64,000 nucleotides of DNA. Origin: Bacillus inaquosorum KCTC 13429. GTDB taxonomy: Bacteria > Bacillota > Bacilli > Bacillales > Bacillaceae. Positions 36,130 through 45,634 of this stretch are shown here, piece by piece (positions within the stretch are counted from its first letter, which is position 1; each line of letters begins with the position of its first letter). The notes beneath the pieces are model-generated. The model saw only the letters and a program-made list of their open reading frames with translations. It did no database searches and had not been told where the DNA came from. The stretch covers positions 62,001-126,000 of the forward strand of contig NZ_AMXN01000005.1 of the NCBI RefSeq assembly GCF_000332645.1. Direction: 5' to 3'. A program made the position numbers and the translations under genes.

Positions 36130-37542
36130 TTATCTATGTTTGAATCTCGCATACGCGTATGTTCCGGCAAACGGCACGATCAATACAATGGCCATCCCGA
36201 TTGCAAACGCGCCCCAGTACTGGCTCATGATTGAGAAAATCCCCGGCACGCCGCCGACACCGACGGAGCTTGCCAGCACACCTTGGGAAGAAATATACAT
36301 TCCGGCCAGCCCTGAGCTGATCATCGCAATAATAAACGGGAATCTGTATCGAAGATTCACCCCGAAGATGGCAGGCTCTGTAATGCCGAGATAAGCAGAA
36401 ATCCCTGAAGTGAGGGAAAGGCCTTTTTGTTTCTCATCCTTCACGATAAACATCATAGCCAGCGCAGACGAACCTTGTGCGATATTAGAAAGCGCCAGCA
36501 TCGGCCATAAAAAAGTGCCGCCGAGCTTTGAGCCGATGAGCTGCAGGTCGACTGCAAGAAACGTGTGATGCATGCCGGTAATCACGAGCGCCGAGTAGAA
36601 ACCGCCATATAACAAACCGCCCAGTGCGGCAAAAGAGCCAAACACCGAGATAAGCCCTGAAGTCAGCACGTTTCCGATCGCAAATGTAACAGGGCCGATT
36701 ATGATAAAAGAGGCAAAGCCTGTTACGAGAAGCGTAATCGGCGCGACAACGAGCAGCTGTATGCCTTCAGGTGTGCGTTTTGTTAAGAACACCTCTATCT
36801 TCGCCAGCATATAGGAAGCCAGCAAAATCGGGAGCACCTGTCCCTGATAGCCGACTTTCTGCACTTCAAGTCCAAACAAATTCCATACCGGGATCTTTCC
36901 GCTTTGTTCCGCGGCTCCATAGCCCCACGCGTTCAGCAAATCAGGATGCACGAGCATCACGCCGAGCACAATGCCAAGCAGCGGATTGCCGCCGAACCGT
37001 TTGACCGCAGACCAGCCGATTAACGCTGGCAGAAACGTAAAGGCCGTGCCCGCAATCAGGTTAATCATATTAGCGAGATCCGCCCACTGCGGATAGACCT
37101 GCACAATCGACTTTGTGCTGAAGAAAATGCCTTGCGCCGTTAAAATGTTATTGATCCCCATCAAGAGACCTGCCGTGACAATCGCAGGCAATATCGGAAT
37201 AAAAATATCTGCAAGCGTTTTCACAGCGCGTTGCAAAGAATTCATATTTTTTTCTGAAGCCTTCTTCACTTCATCCTTTGTTGACTCGCCAATCCCCGTT
37301 TCCTTGACCAGTTCAGCATATACTTTGTTGACCGTTCCCTGGCCGATTACGACCTGAAACTGCCCGTTTGTCGAAAACGACCCCTTTACAACGTCAATCT
37401 GATCAAGTTCCTCTTGGTCAACCTTGCTCTCATCTATTAATGCAAAACGCAAACGTGTCACACAATGAGTTGCCGCTGCAATATTTTCAACACCGCCGAC
37501 TGCTTCGACAATCTGCCGTGCCGATTTGTTCAGTTCCCCCAT
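36130..37542 (-). CDS. treP: Trehalose-specific PTS enzyme IIBC
   Basis: 470-residue phosphotransferase permease: an N-terminal IIB domain with the phosphorylated cysteine in ATHCVTRLRF near 26-35, then a ten-helix IIC domain. There is no IIA domain, so it must borrow one from another glucose-family permease. It imports trehalose as trehalose-6-phosphate. First gene of treP-treA-treR, behind a sigma-A promoter with two TreR operators and a cre box. Confidence 0.96.
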   Translation of the reverse strand: MGELNKSARQIVEAVGGVENIAAATHCVTRLRFALIDESKVDQEELDQIDVVKGSFSTNGQFQVVIGQGTVNKVYAELVKETGIGESTKDEVKKASEKNMNSLQRAVKTLADIFIPILPAIVTAGLLMGINNILTAQGIFFSTKSIVQVYPQWADLANMINLIAGTAFTFLPALIGWSAVKRFGGNPLLGIVLGVMLVHPDLLNAWGYGAAEQSGKIPVWNLFGLEVQKVGYQGQVLPILLASYMLAKIEVFLTKRTPEGIQLLVVAPITLLVTGFASFIIIGPVTFAIGNVLTSGLISVFGSFAALGGLLYGGFYSALVITGMHHTFLAVDLQLIGSKLGGTFLWPMLALSNIAQGSSALAMMFIVKDEKQKGLSLTSGISAYLGITEPAIFGVNLRYRFPFIIAMISSGLAGMYISSQGVLASSVGVGGVPGIFSIMSQYWGAFAIGMAIVLIVPFAGTYAYARFKHR

Positions 37543-37570
37543 GCCAACCCCTCCGTATTCGTTTTATAAC

Positions 37571-37582
37571 TTGTATATACAA
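37571..37582. promoter_or_regulatory. TreR operator 1
   Basis: Perfect 12-base palindrome TTGTATATACAA, just downstream of the treP -10 box. Confidence 0.88.
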
Positions 37583-37593
37583 CTTATGATTAT

Positions 37594-37622
37594 ATTGTAT
37601 TCCTGTATATACATGTCGTCAA
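37594..37622 (-). promoter_or_regulatory. sigma-A promoter of treP
   Basis: TTGACG (37617-37622), 17 bases, TACAAT (37594-37599) on the minus strand. One TreR operator fills the spacer and the other lies just downstream. Confidence 0.82.
37604..37613. promoter_or_regulatory. TreR operator 2
   Basis: TGTATATACA, the same core as operator 1, lying between the -10 and -35 boxes with its centre 32 bases from that of operator 1 (three helical turns). Confidence 0.85.
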
Positions 37623-37629
37623 CAACTTT

Positions 37630-37643
37630 TTATAGCGCTTTCA
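37630..37643. promoter_or_regulatory. cre box upstream of the treP promoter
   Basis: TTATAGCGCTTTCA matches 12 of 14 cre positions and lies immediately upstream of the -35 box. CcpA repression of tre is known in B. subtilis. Confidence 0.7.
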
Positions 37644-37732
37644 TCCTAGGCCAGGAATATCTAAAACAACAAAGTTCCCCTAAAAAGTCACAAGCACTTA
37701 TTGAATAAGACATTGAAAAAGCAGGGTGAGCC

Positions 37733-38349
37733 ATGGATAAACGCGCGAAAAAGCGCTTCAGCTCATCAAAGAGCTTAAGAAATCAGGACAGACCGCTCTC
37801 TCCCGATTTGAAGGAGAACTTCGATAATCTGACTTTATTAACAGAAGGCTGCTCAGACATCGTATTTAGACAATTTAACTTTGGAAACGTGCTGTGCGGA
37901 TTTATTGTTTATATCGAAGGAATTGTAAAATCTGAACATATACAGGCTCACGCCCTCCGACCTTGCTTGAGGGATTTGATGGGAATTTGATGGGGATCAG
38001 ATAGATGAACATAAAGAAAAGCTGCAAAATACACTATCGATTTCAAGCATTGCGGCAGAAACGATTTTAAGCAAAGGGGCTGTTTATTTGCCGACGGGCA
38101 TTCAAAATGATTGATCTTGAAGATACGGACTTTCCTTCTTACATTCAAAAATCGACCTGAAAGCCATGTAACACCAACCGGCATGTTTTCGTCGTATCCA
38201 GCTTTTGGTTCTTTCTAAATACAAAGCAGCTGATCGACTTTAACAGAATCAAGCCGATCATCAATGTATTGATTTCCTTTTTGCTGCTTTTATTCATCTT
38301 TTTGATCATCAAAAGCAAAACGATGTTCGCCGCCAAAGCAAAACACTAA
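37733..38349 (+). pseudogene. yfkQ: Debris of a GerA-type germinant receptor operon (yfkQ N-terminus to yfkT C-terminus)
   Basis: The first 85 codons (37733-37990) read like the N-terminal domain of a GerAA-type receptor subunit: LSPDLKENFDNLTLL, SDIVFRQFNFG, IVYIEGIV. The reading then shifts +1 near 37980 and continues to a stop at 38112-38114 (EFDGDQIDEHKEKLQ, ILSKGAVYLPTG). A third frame, with one internal TGA at 38158-38160, ends at 38347-38349 with a membrane helix plus basic tail (NVLISFLLLLFIFLII, SKTMFAAKAKH), as at the end of a GerAB-type permease. In 168 the four genes yfkQ-yfkR-yfkS-yfkT fill this place, divergent from treP. Here about 3 kb is missing. The end overlaps the yflA stop by four bases. 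Confidence 0.75.
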
Positions 38350-39761
38350 GAATTTTTGGCCTCTTTTGTCTGATAAACAGAGTTCTGTTTTGTTTTTCCT
38401 CTATCTTTCAGATAATACTGTTCAGATGTAAAAAATTCGGTATATAACGCTTTTACCTTTCTGCTCAATAACAACAGTGCAATCACATTCGGAACGAGAA
38501 TAAAAGCCAATGCTAGATCCAGAAAGCCCCAGATGGCTTTTGCTCCGCCAGCAGCACCTATGATAATAGCCGCTAAATAAACGAATTTGATCACATGTCC
38601 TGCCAGCCGCCCGAACAGAAATTCAGCTTGCTTAACGCCGTAAAAAATGACAACCATAATGGTCGAGACAACAAAGAAAACGAGGGAAATCGAGACGAAG
38701 TACCCTCCTCCAGAACCGAAATAGTGCTGAAATGCAGCCGTCGTCAGTGCCGCCGGGTCATTTGAGGCATTCTTCCCTGTCCAGACTCCGGATGCAAGGA
38801 CGACAAAAGCCGTGGTGGTGCAGATGATCAAGGTGTCAATTACAATGCCGATCACAGACCAGAACCCTTGCCTCACAGGGTGATCAGTCATTGCCGCCGC
38901 ATGTGCAATCGGGGCTGTTCCCATTCCTGCTTCATTAGAATACAGCCCGCGGGCGAATCCCCAGCGAACGGTTTCAGCCAGTGCAGCACCTGCAAATCCT
39001 CCAACTGCTGAAGAAGAGGTAAACGCATTGGAAAAGATGAGAGAGAAAAATGCCGGCACTGATGAAAGATTCGTGAGAACAATTAGAAGACCAGCTCCCG
39101 CGTATGCCCCTGCCATAAGAGGCACGATAAACTCTGTTACTTTTCCGATCCGCTTGACCCCTCCTATCACCACTAACCCGATCAAAAATGCAATGCCGAT
39201 TCCCACGTATATTTTATTGAAAGAAAACGTTTCGGCAAGTGAGACTGAAACCGAATTCCCCTGAACCATGATGCTCGGGACCAGCTCCACGATCAGCGCA
39301 ACAGAGAAAAATACGCCGAGCCATTTCATGCGCAGCCCTTTTGTTATGTAATACATCGGTCCCCCGACAAATTCCCCCTGCTCGTTTTTTTCTCTGTAAT
39401 GAACAGCAAGCACACTTTCAGAAAACTTAATCGCCATCGCAAATAAGGCAATAAGCCACATCCAAAAAACCGCTCCGGGACCGCCAAACATAATAGCAGC
39501 AGGAACACCGACAATGTTCGCCGCACCTATTGTTGAGCTAAGGGCTGACGTCAATGCCTGAAGCGGTGTGACTGTGCCCTCTCCCTTCGGCTTTTTTCCT
39601 ACGCTGCCGATCGTTTGCTTCAAAATATATAACGGATAGCGAAATTGAAAACATTTCAGCAAAATGGTGAAGTACAATCCCGTCCCCGTCAGCAAGATGA
39701 TTAGCGGCGGCCCCCACAGCCAATCAGATATTCTCTCTATCCATTCCAATAGTCGTTCCAT
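38346..39761 (-). CDS. yflA: Alanine/glycine:cation symporter-family transporter YflA
   Basis: 471-residue sodium-coupled amino acid carrier of the AGCS (AlsT/DagA) family with about ten or eleven helices. The consensus segments FWMWLIALFAMAIKFSES near 95-112, GGPMYYITKGL near 132-142 and GLYSNEAGMGTAPIAHA near 275-291 are family hallmarks. It probably imports alanine, glycine or a related amino acid. AAGGGTGAT precedes the ATG. Its 3' end meets the relics of the germination operon. Confidence 0.93.
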   Translation of the reverse strand: MERLLEWIERISDWLWGPPLIILLTGTGLYFTILLKCFQFRYPLYILKQTIGSVGKKPKGEGTVTPLQALTSALSSTIGAANIVGVPAAIMFGGPGAVFWMWLIALFAMAIKFSESVLAVHYREKNEQGEFVGGPMYYITKGLRMKWLGVFFSVALIVELVPSIMVQGNSVSVSLAETFSFNKIYVGIGIAFLIGLVVIGGVKRIGKVTEFIVPLMAGAYAGAGLLIVLTNLSSVPAFFSLIFSNAFTSSSAVGGFAGAALAETVRWGFARGLYSNEAGMGTAPIAHAAAMTDHPVRQGFWSVIGIVIDTLIICTTTAFVVLASGVWTGKNASNDPAALTTAAFQHYFGSGGGYFVSISLVFFVVSTIMVVIFYGVKQAEFLFGRLAGHVIKFVYLAAIIIGAAGGAKAIWGFLDLALAFILVPNVIALLLLSRKVKALYTEFFTSEQYYLKDRGKTKQNSVYQTKEAKNS

Positions 39762-39890
39762 CCCATCACCCTTTTTTCGTTTATGAGTTCATTTCCCCGC
39801 AGATGGAAAAACATAAACCTATAAGACTGAGAACTGCTGGAACATAAAGAGGATGGCTGTTATCAATCGCCATCCTTCAGACAGGATAAA

Positions 39891-40283
39891 TCAGCTGGAA
39901 GAAGGTCTGTTTCGTCCAAGCCGGTCATATACTTTATTCTTATAAAAAGCGGACGCTGGCTTTGAAAACATGCCTTTTTTGTCGACAAGCTTATCAAGCA
40001 TCATCTGCTTTTCTGTTTTTTTTCTCATTAGTTGCTCGCGTTCTTTGTCGTCATAGCACTTTGCGATTAAATGGTCGATGGTCATAAGCTCTTTTTTGAG
40101 CGCACCCTCGTCCTCTGCCATTCCCGCATTTTTTAACATACGGTAGCTCATGCGGAGCGATTCGGGCAAGTGTGCCGCGTCATCTTTTGGCAGCGGCTTT
40201 CCCATTCCCGGGAGGTTTTCAAATTCTCCGTCTTTGATGGCGCGCTTAATTTTATCTTCAGACACAATATGAGAAAAATCCAT
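39891..40283 (-). CDS. yflB: YflB, DUF1992 (DnaJ-homologue C28-like) protein
   Basis: 130-residue soluble protein. The N-terminal half is the conserved DUF1992 block: KIKRAIKDGEFENLPGMGKPL. The role is unknown although the domain also occurs in a eukaryotic DnaJ-type protein; no J domain is present. The start is the ATG reading MDFSHIV with AGGTGG four to nine bases upstream; an ATG six codons earlier overlaps that site. Monocistronic, divergent from ltaS. Confidence 0.85.
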   Translation of the reverse strand: MDFSHIVSEDKIKRAIKDGEFENLPGMGKPLPKDDAAHLPESLRMSYRMLKNAGMAEDEGALKKELMTIDHLIAKCYDDKEREQLMRKKTEKQMMLDKLVDKKGMFSKPASAFYKNKVYDRLGRNRPSSS

Positions 40284-40450
40284 CCTTCCACCTCTTTTCA
40301 TTTATAGCTTATATTTTATCATACAACCGTCAAAATACCATTTTATTCCTTGATTTCTAGAAAGAAACCTCTTTTTACATTTGGCAATATGTCAAGAAAA
40401 CGTTGATTCGACGGCGTTTTTCGCCACTTTTACCATCGTACGATTTTCAC

Positions 40451-40479
40451 TTTTCTAATCCGCCGATTCGTGTTATATT
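40451..40479 (+). promoter_or_regulatory. Candidate extended -10 promoter of ltaS
   Basis: Weak -35 TTTTCT (40451-40456), 17 bases, TATATT (40474-40479) with TG extension, about 60 bases before the ltaS start. Confidence 0.4.
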
Positions 40480-40540
40480 TGATACGTTCGTTTTTTCTAT
40501 CGTTTCGCTCGAACTGTGATCGGAAAAAAGGAGTGTAACA

Positions 40541-42490
40541 ATGAAAACATTTATTAAAGAAAGAGGACTGGCCTTCTTCTTAATCGCGGTCGTCCTATTA
40601 TGGATCAAAACGTATGTCGGTTATGTCCTTAACTTCAACTTAGGAATAGACAACACGATACAAAAAATATTGCTTTTTGTGAATCCTCTCAGCTCAAGCT
40701 TGTTCTTTCTTGGCTTTGGACTTTTGTTCAAGAAAAAATTACAGCAGACAGCCATTATAGTGATTCATTTTTTAATGTCTTTTTTACTGTACGCAAACAT
40801 TGTGTACTACAGATTTTTCAATGATTTTATTACAATTCCGGTCATTATGCAGGCTAAAACAAACGGCGGCCAACTCGGCGACAGCGCATTTTCGCTGATG
40901 AGACCGACTGACGCCTTTTACTTTATCGATACGATCATTCTGATCATCTTGGCGATTAAAGTGAACAAGCCTGCCGAAACGTCGAGCAAAAAATCGTTCC
41001 GAATCGTTCTTGCGTCTTCAATTCTGGTTTTCCTAATCAACCTGGCAGTTGCGGAATCAGACCGTCCTGAATTGCTGACAAGATCATTCGACCGAAACTA
41101 TCTTGTGAAATACTTGGGAACGTACAATTTTACGATTTATGACGCTGTGCAGAATATCAAATCCAACAGCCAGCGCGCGCTTGCCGATTCAAGCGACGTG
41201 ACGGAAGTTGAAAACTACATGAAAGCCAATTACGACGTGCCGAATAACGTGTATTTCGGCAAAGCGGAAGGAAAAAACGTTATTTATGTTTCTCTTGAAT
41301 CTCTGCAGTCATTTATCATTGACTATAAAATTAACGGCAAAGAAGTCACACCGTTCTTAAATAAATTGGCACATGACAACGAAACGTTTTACTTTGATAA
41401 CTTTTTCCACCAAACGGGACAAGGTAAAACATCTGATGCGGAATTTATGATGGAAAACTCTCTGTACCCGCTGGCTCAAGGTTCAGTTTTCGTAAACAAA
41501 GCGCAAAACACGCTTCAATCCGTTCCGGCAATTCTGAAGTCTAAGGATTACACATCTGCTACGTTCCACGGAAACACGCAGACGTTCTGGAACCGAAACG
41601 AAATGTACAAAGCGGAAGGCATCGATAAGTTCTTCGATTCTGCCTACTATGACATGAACGAAGAAAACACGAAAAACTACGGCATGAAAGACAAACCGTT
41701 CTTCAAAGAATCAATGCCGCTGTTAGAAAGCCTGCCGCAGCCGTTCTATACGAAGTTCATTACCCTGTCTAACCACTTCCCATTCGGAATGGATGAGGGG
41801 GATACAGACTTCCCGGCTGGAGACTTTGGTGACTCTGTCGTCAACAACTACTTCCAGTCAGCCAATTACCTTGATCAGTCCATTGAACAATTTTTCAATG
41901 ACCTGAAAAAAGACGGGTTATATGATAAATCGATTATCGTGATGTACGGAGACCACTATGGCATCTCTGAAAACCACAATAAAGCGATGGCCAAAGTCCT
42001 TGGCAAAGATGAAATTACCGATTATGACAACGCCCAGCTTCAACGGGTGCCGCTCTTTATCCACGCTGCCGGCGTGAAAGGCGAGAAAGTTCATAAATAT
42101 GCCGGAGACGTCGATGTGGCTCCGACCATTCTGCATTTGCTCGGAGTGGATACGAAAGACTATCTGATGTCCGGTTCTGATATTTTATCTAAAGAACACC
42201 GTGAAGTGATTCCGTTCCGTAACGGAGACTTTATTTCACCGAAGTACACGAAAGTGTCCGGCAAGTATTACGATACAAAAACCGGAAAAGAGCTTGATGA
42301 ATCTGAAATCGACAAGTCAGAAGACTCACTCGTCAAGAAGGAACTTGAAATGTCCGATAAAATCATAAACGGAGACCTGCTGCGTTTCTACGAGCCGAAA
42401 GGCTTTACGAAGGTGAATCCTTCCGATTATGATTACACAAAACATGGCGAAGATTCTTCCGAAACGTCAACTGATGACGAAGATAAATAA
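40541..42490 (+). CDS. ltaS: Lipoteichoic acid synthase LtaS
   Basis: 649-residue membrane enzyme that polymerises glycerol phosphate from phosphatidylglycerol onto the glycolipid anchor outside the cell. Five N-terminal helices (to about residue 170) are followed by the signal-peptidase-like site AVA/ES (cut after 171) and an extracellular sulfatase-fold domain with the catalytic threonine T297 in QTGQGKTSDAE. Metal-binding residues include the DHYG and HGN segments. It is the housekeeping member of the B. subtilis LtaS group. A strong AAAAGGAG precedes the ATG. Confidence 0.97.
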   Translation: MKTFIKERGLAFFLIAVVLLWIKTYVGYVLNFNLGIDNTIQKILLFVNPLSSSLFFLGFGLLFKKKLQQTAIIVIHFLMSFLLYANIVYYRFFNDFITIPVIMQAKTNGGQLGDSAFSLMRPTDAFYFIDTIILIILAIKVNKPAETSSKKSFRIVLASSILVFLINLAVAESDRPELLTRSFDRNYLVKYLGTYNFTIYDAVQNIKSNSQRALADSSDVTEVENYMKANYDVPNNVYFGKAEGKNVIYVSLESLQSFIIDYKINGKEVTPFLNKLAHDNETFYFDNFFHQTGQGKTSDAEFMMENSLYPLAQGSVFVNKAQNTLQSVPAILKSKDYTSATFHGNTQTFWNRNEMYKAEGIDKFFDSAYYDMNEENTKNYGMKDKPFFKESMPLLESLPQPFYTKFITLSNHFPFGMDEGDTDFPAGDFGDSVVNNYFQSANYLDQSIEQFFNDLKKDGLYDKSIIVMYGDHYGISENHNKAMAKVLGKDEITDYDNAQLQRVPLFIHAAGVKGEKVHKYAGDVDVAPTILHLLGVDTKDYLMSGSDILSKEHREVIPFRNGDFISPKYTKVSGKYYDTKTGKELDESEIDKSEDSLVKKELEMSDKIINGDLLRFYEPKGFTKVNPSDYDYTKHGEDSSETSTDDEDK

Positions 42491-42491
42491 G

Positions 42492-42525
42492 AAAAAGCAG
42501 AGAGGCTAGCCTCTCTGCTTTTTTT
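42492..42525. terminator. bidirectional terminator between ltaS and nagP
   Basis: AAAAAGCAGAGAGG / CCTCTCTGCTTTTT stem between convergent genes. Confidence 0.92.
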
Positions 42526-43882
42526 ATTTCACCGCAGCTCTTAATTCCTCCGCCGCAAATTCCACATTTGGGCCAATGATCACTTGAACCGATTGCCCGC
42601 CTGATTTGACGACCCCTTTTGCGCCTGCTTTCTTTAACAGCGCTTCATTCACTAAAGCGGTATCCTTCACAGTCAGCCGCAGTCTTGTGGCGCAATGATC
42701 AATGGTTTGAAGGTTTTCTTTTCCGCCGAGCCCTTTCAGCATGATGTTTTCATTGACATCCTGAACTGTATTTTCATCCAGCACTTCATCAATGTCATCA
42801 TCTTCCCGTCCCGGCGTTTTTAAATTCAATGCCTTAATCAGTACATAAAACACGATAAAGTATATTGCCGCATAGCATATACCTACCAGAAGCAGAAGCA
42901 GCGGTTTTTCTGCGATTCCGTAGCTGAGCACATAATCGATGGCTCCGGCTGAGAAAGAGAAACCTGTGCGGATGCCGAGCCAGTTGACGATAAATAAAGA
43001 CAGCCCGGTTAAGACCGCGTGAACAGCGTATAAAAGCGGAGATAAAAACATAAATGCAAACTCAATCGGCTCCGTAATCCCTGTAATAAACGCAGTCAAG
43101 GCAAACCCGATCATCATTCCCGCCGTCGCTTTCCGTTTTGACGGCTTTGCAGTTACAACCATAGCGAGACATGCCGCCGGAAGACCGAACATCATGATTG
43201 GGAAGAAGCCGGTCATATATGTGCCCGCTGTCGGATCTTTCGCGAAAAAGCGCGCCAGATCACCTGTCACTCCGTTATATTCTCCGAATTGGAACCAGAA
43301 AATATTGTTCAGCACGTGGTGAAGGCCAAGCGGAATTAACAGCCTGTTGAACAGGCCGAATATGCCAGCCCCGATGCCGCCGAGCCCCAGCATCCATTCT
43401 CCAAACGCATTAATGCCCGATTGAATCGGCGGCCAGACAACTCCGAATATGCCGGCTAAAATAATCGTAATAATGGCTGTTACAATCGGCACAAGCCGTC
43501 TGCCGCTGAAGAATCCAAGATATTCAGGCAGCTTTGTATCCTTGAAGCGGTTATAGGTGTAACCGGCTATTAAACCAGCAATGATTCCCCCAAATACCGC
43601 CATGTTGTTTGTTTTATCAATTGTCTTTGTCGCCGCGTCAAGCATCAGATACGATATCGCCCCTGATAAACCCGCGGCCCCATTGCTGTCCTTTGAAATG
43701 CCGATGGCAATCCCGATCGCGAAAATAAGCGGCAGATGATCAAAAACCGCCGTCCCCGCTTGATAGATAAACGGGATATTAAATACATCCTCTCTGCCAA
43801 GCGCAAGGATTATTCCAACTGCAGGCAGAACCGCAATCGGGAGCATAAATGACTTCCCGAGTTTTTGTAAAAATGAAAGCAT
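42524..43882 (-). CDS. nagP: N-acetylglucosamine-specific PTS enzyme IICB
   Basis: 452-residue permease in IIC-IIB order: membrane domain to about 345, then a IIB domain with the phosphorylatable cysteine in DHCATRLRLTV near 389-399. There is no IIA. It imports N-acetylglucosamine as GlcNAc-6-phosphate. The start is the ATG reading MLSFLQKLG, seven bases after GAGGGGG; the frame is open 13 codons further up. A NagR-type operator lies about 47 bases upstream. Confidence 0.95.
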   Translation of the reverse strand: MLSFLQKLGKSFMLPIAVLPAVGIILALGREDVFNIPFIYQAGTAVFDHLPLIFAIGIAIGISKDSNGAAGLSGAISYLMLDAATKTIDKTNNMAVFGGIIAGLIAGYTYNRFKDTKLPEYLGFFSGRRLVPIVTAIITIILAGIFGVVWPPIQSGINAFGEWMLGLGGIGAGIFGLFNRLLIPLGLHHVLNNIFWFQFGEYNGVTGDLARFFAKDPTAGTYMTGFFPIMMFGLPAACLAMVVTAKPSKRKATAGMMIGFALTAFITGITEPIEFAFMFLSPLLYAVHAVLTGLSLFIVNWLGIRTGFSFSAGAIDYVLSYGIAEKPLLLLLVGICYAAIYFIVFYVLIKALNLKTPGREDDDIDEVLDENTVQDVNENIMLKGLGGKENLQTIDHCATRLRLTVKDTALVNEALLKKAGAKGVVKSGGQSVQVIIGPNVEFAAEELRAAVK

Positions 43883-43928
43883 ACCCATCCCCCTCATACC
43901 CTTTTTTTTCAAATATACCATATAAGAT

Positions 43929-43948
43929 ATCTAGTGATCTATACCAAT
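43929..43948. promoter_or_regulatory. NagR (YvoA) operator before nagP
   Basis: ATTGGTATAGATCACTAGAT on the minus strand is the GntR-type NagR binding-site pattern (dyad around TAGATCA), known upstream of nagA and nagP. GlcNAc-6-phosphate or glucosamine-6-phosphate releases the repressor. Confidence 0.85.
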
Positions 43949-44052
43949 TTTCCCGGAGTATTTCTTTTTTCCCAGGTCCGTGTGTTTCCTATTTTTAAGA
44001 CAGTTGTGGTAAGCTTAATCTAGATTATTTAAAAAGAAAGCGGGAATGACAG

Positions 44053-44802
44053 ATGATTGTAACAAACGATCAAGAATTAGAAGGCCTGAAAAAAATCGGA
44101 AGAATCGTCGCGCTGGCGCGTGAAGAAATGAAACGGAAAGCAGAGCCCGGAATGAGCACAAAAGACCTTGACCTTATCGGAAAAGCCGTGCTTGATGAGC
44201 ACGGGGCCGTTTCAGCTCCTGAGAAGGAATACGACTTTCCGGGCGTGACATGCATCAGTGTAAATGATGAAGTGGCTCACGGCATACCAAGCACCTCAAA
44301 AATTTTAAAAGCCGGAGATCTTGTGAACATTGACATCTCCGCTGAATTTGGCGGCTTCTATTCCGACACAGGCATCTCATTTGTGCTCGGTGAAGGAGAA
44401 GAACGCCTTCATAAGCTTTGCCAATGCGCAGAAAACGCTTTTCAAAAAGGGCTGCAGCAGGCAAAAGCAGGCAAGCGCCAAAACCAAATCGGAAGAGCCG
44501 TTTATCATGAAGCACGCTCTCAAGGCTTTACCGTCATCAAAACCCTGACCGGCCACGGAATCGGCAGAAGCCTGCATGAAGCGCCGAACCACATCATGAA
44601 CTATTATGATCCGTTCGATAACGCGCTTTTCAAAAACGGCACAGTCATCGCGCTTGAACCGTTTATTTCAACGAAAGCGGAAACGATTGTTGAAGCTGGA
44701 GACGGCTGGACGTTCAAGACACCGGATAAAAGCATGGTTGCCCAAGTTGAACACACCATCGTCATCACAAAAGATGAACCGATTATCCTGACAAAACTGT
44801 AA
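44053..44802 (+). CDS. mapB: Methionine aminopeptidase MapB (YflG)
   Basis: 249-residue type I methionine aminopeptidase that removes the initiator methionine. The five metal ligands can be read: Asp in NIDISAEFGGFYSDTG (two aspartates, near 96 and 107), His in TGHGIGRSLHE near 170, Glu in ALEPF near 203 and Glu in QVEHT near 235. It is the second enzyme beside essential MapA. A GAAAGCGGG site lies upstream of the ATG. yflH follows 80 bases later. Confidence 0.95.
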   Translation: MIVTNDQELEGLKKIGRIVALAREEMKRKAEPGMSTKDLDLIGKAVLDEHGAVSAPEKEYDFPGVTCISVNDEVAHGIPSTSKILKAGDLVNIDISAEFGGFYSDTGISFVLGEGEERLHKLCQCAENAFQKGLQQAKAGKRQNQIGRAVYHEARSQGFTVIKTLTGHGIGRSLHEAPNHIMNYYDPFDNALFKNGTVIALEPFISTKAETIVEAGDGWTFKTPDKSMVAQVEHTIVITKDEPIILTKL

Positions 44803-44883
44803 AACACATTCCGGGCTGCCGGATGGTTTAACCTCCGCCAATTGCAGGTAAAGCATCACTATTCTGCAGGAGGAGGTATTGCA

Positions 44884-45198
44884 ATGAACAGAGATCAAGA
44901 AAAAATCCAAATTGAAAACGAAATGAATGCAATGCATGGCACAACAAAAGAAGAAATTTTAAAAGACTTCGAGGAATTTAAAGACTACCTGAAAAAACAA
45001 GTTAACCGAGGCAAAAAGCTGGGATTGGATGACGGCAAGCTTGTGAAAAGCGCCGCGATCCTGGGAGACTACCTCAAGAAGCATGAAGAGCCGCAAAACA
45101 GTGAAGAAATGCTGCTGCAAGAGCTTTGGAGCGTTGCGGACGAAGATGAAAAACAACATTTGGCACAGCTGCTGGTCAAATTGGTTGATAAACAATAA
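44884..45198 (+). CDS. yflH: YflH, DUF3243 protein
   Basis: 104-residue soluble helical protein with the segment [29 protein letters not shown] typical in pattern of DUF3243 (unknown function, Bacillales). The start is the ATG at 44884, nine bases after GGAGGAGG; the frame is open 14 codons before that. Ends at its own terminator. Confidence 0.85.
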   Translation: MNRDQEKIQIENEMNAMHGTTKEEILKDFEEFKDYLKKQVNRGKKLGLDDGKLVKSAAILGDYLKKHEEPQNSEEMLLQELWSVADEDEKQHLAQLLVKLVDKQ

Positions 45199-45205
45199 AA
45201 ACACG

Positions 45206-45235
45206 AGCCGGGCACATATGCTGCCCGGCTTTCTT
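45206..45235 (+). terminator. terminator of yflH
   Basis: AGCCGGGCA-CATATGC-TGCCCGGCT stem followed by TTCTT. Confidence 0.82.
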
Positions 45236-45307
45236 GATATTGTCACAGCCCGGCTCTTCCAGATATGCTACACTACTATTATGTCTGTGAAAGGAGCCTT
45301 TATCTGC

Positions 45308-45463
45308 ATGTGGTTTATTATTTTCGGCATCATTTTTTTCATTGAAGGCATCATTATGACCGTTTACGGCGTGAAGAAAAAAAACGGGATGCTCACATAT
45401 ATCGGCATTGTGTTCAGCATTATGACATTTGGCGTTGTCATGATGAAACTAACTGGCCATTAA
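45308..45463 (+). CDS. yflI: YflI, 51-residue membrane protein
   Basis: Very small protein with two hydrophobic helices ([17 protein letters not shown] and [17 protein letters not shown]) separated by GVKKKNG, an integral membrane hairpin with both ends on the same side. AAAGGAG lies eleven bases before the ATG; GTG nine codons upstream is also in frame. Function unknown. Confidence 0.75.
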   Translation: MWFIIFGIIFFIEGIIMTVYGVKKKNGMLTYIGIVFSIMTFGVVMMKLTGH

Positions 45464-45634
45464 ATCATATTCAGCTTTACTCCGCATATACATACAGAAG
45501 AACATTCGTACAGCTAGTGCGAAAGGCTCAGTTTTTCCCACATCTCTTTTCAGCATCTTTTCATGGATGTTACAATGCCAATCGTTTGGTAAAATCCTCT
45601 CCATTGGGAGAGATAGGGAAAGGAGTTTTCTGAC

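Noticed and set aside
37733..37990. An intact 85-residue gene
   Set aside because: It stops in the middle of a GerA-type domain and the same domain continues in another frame, so it is the 5' piece of a broken gene.
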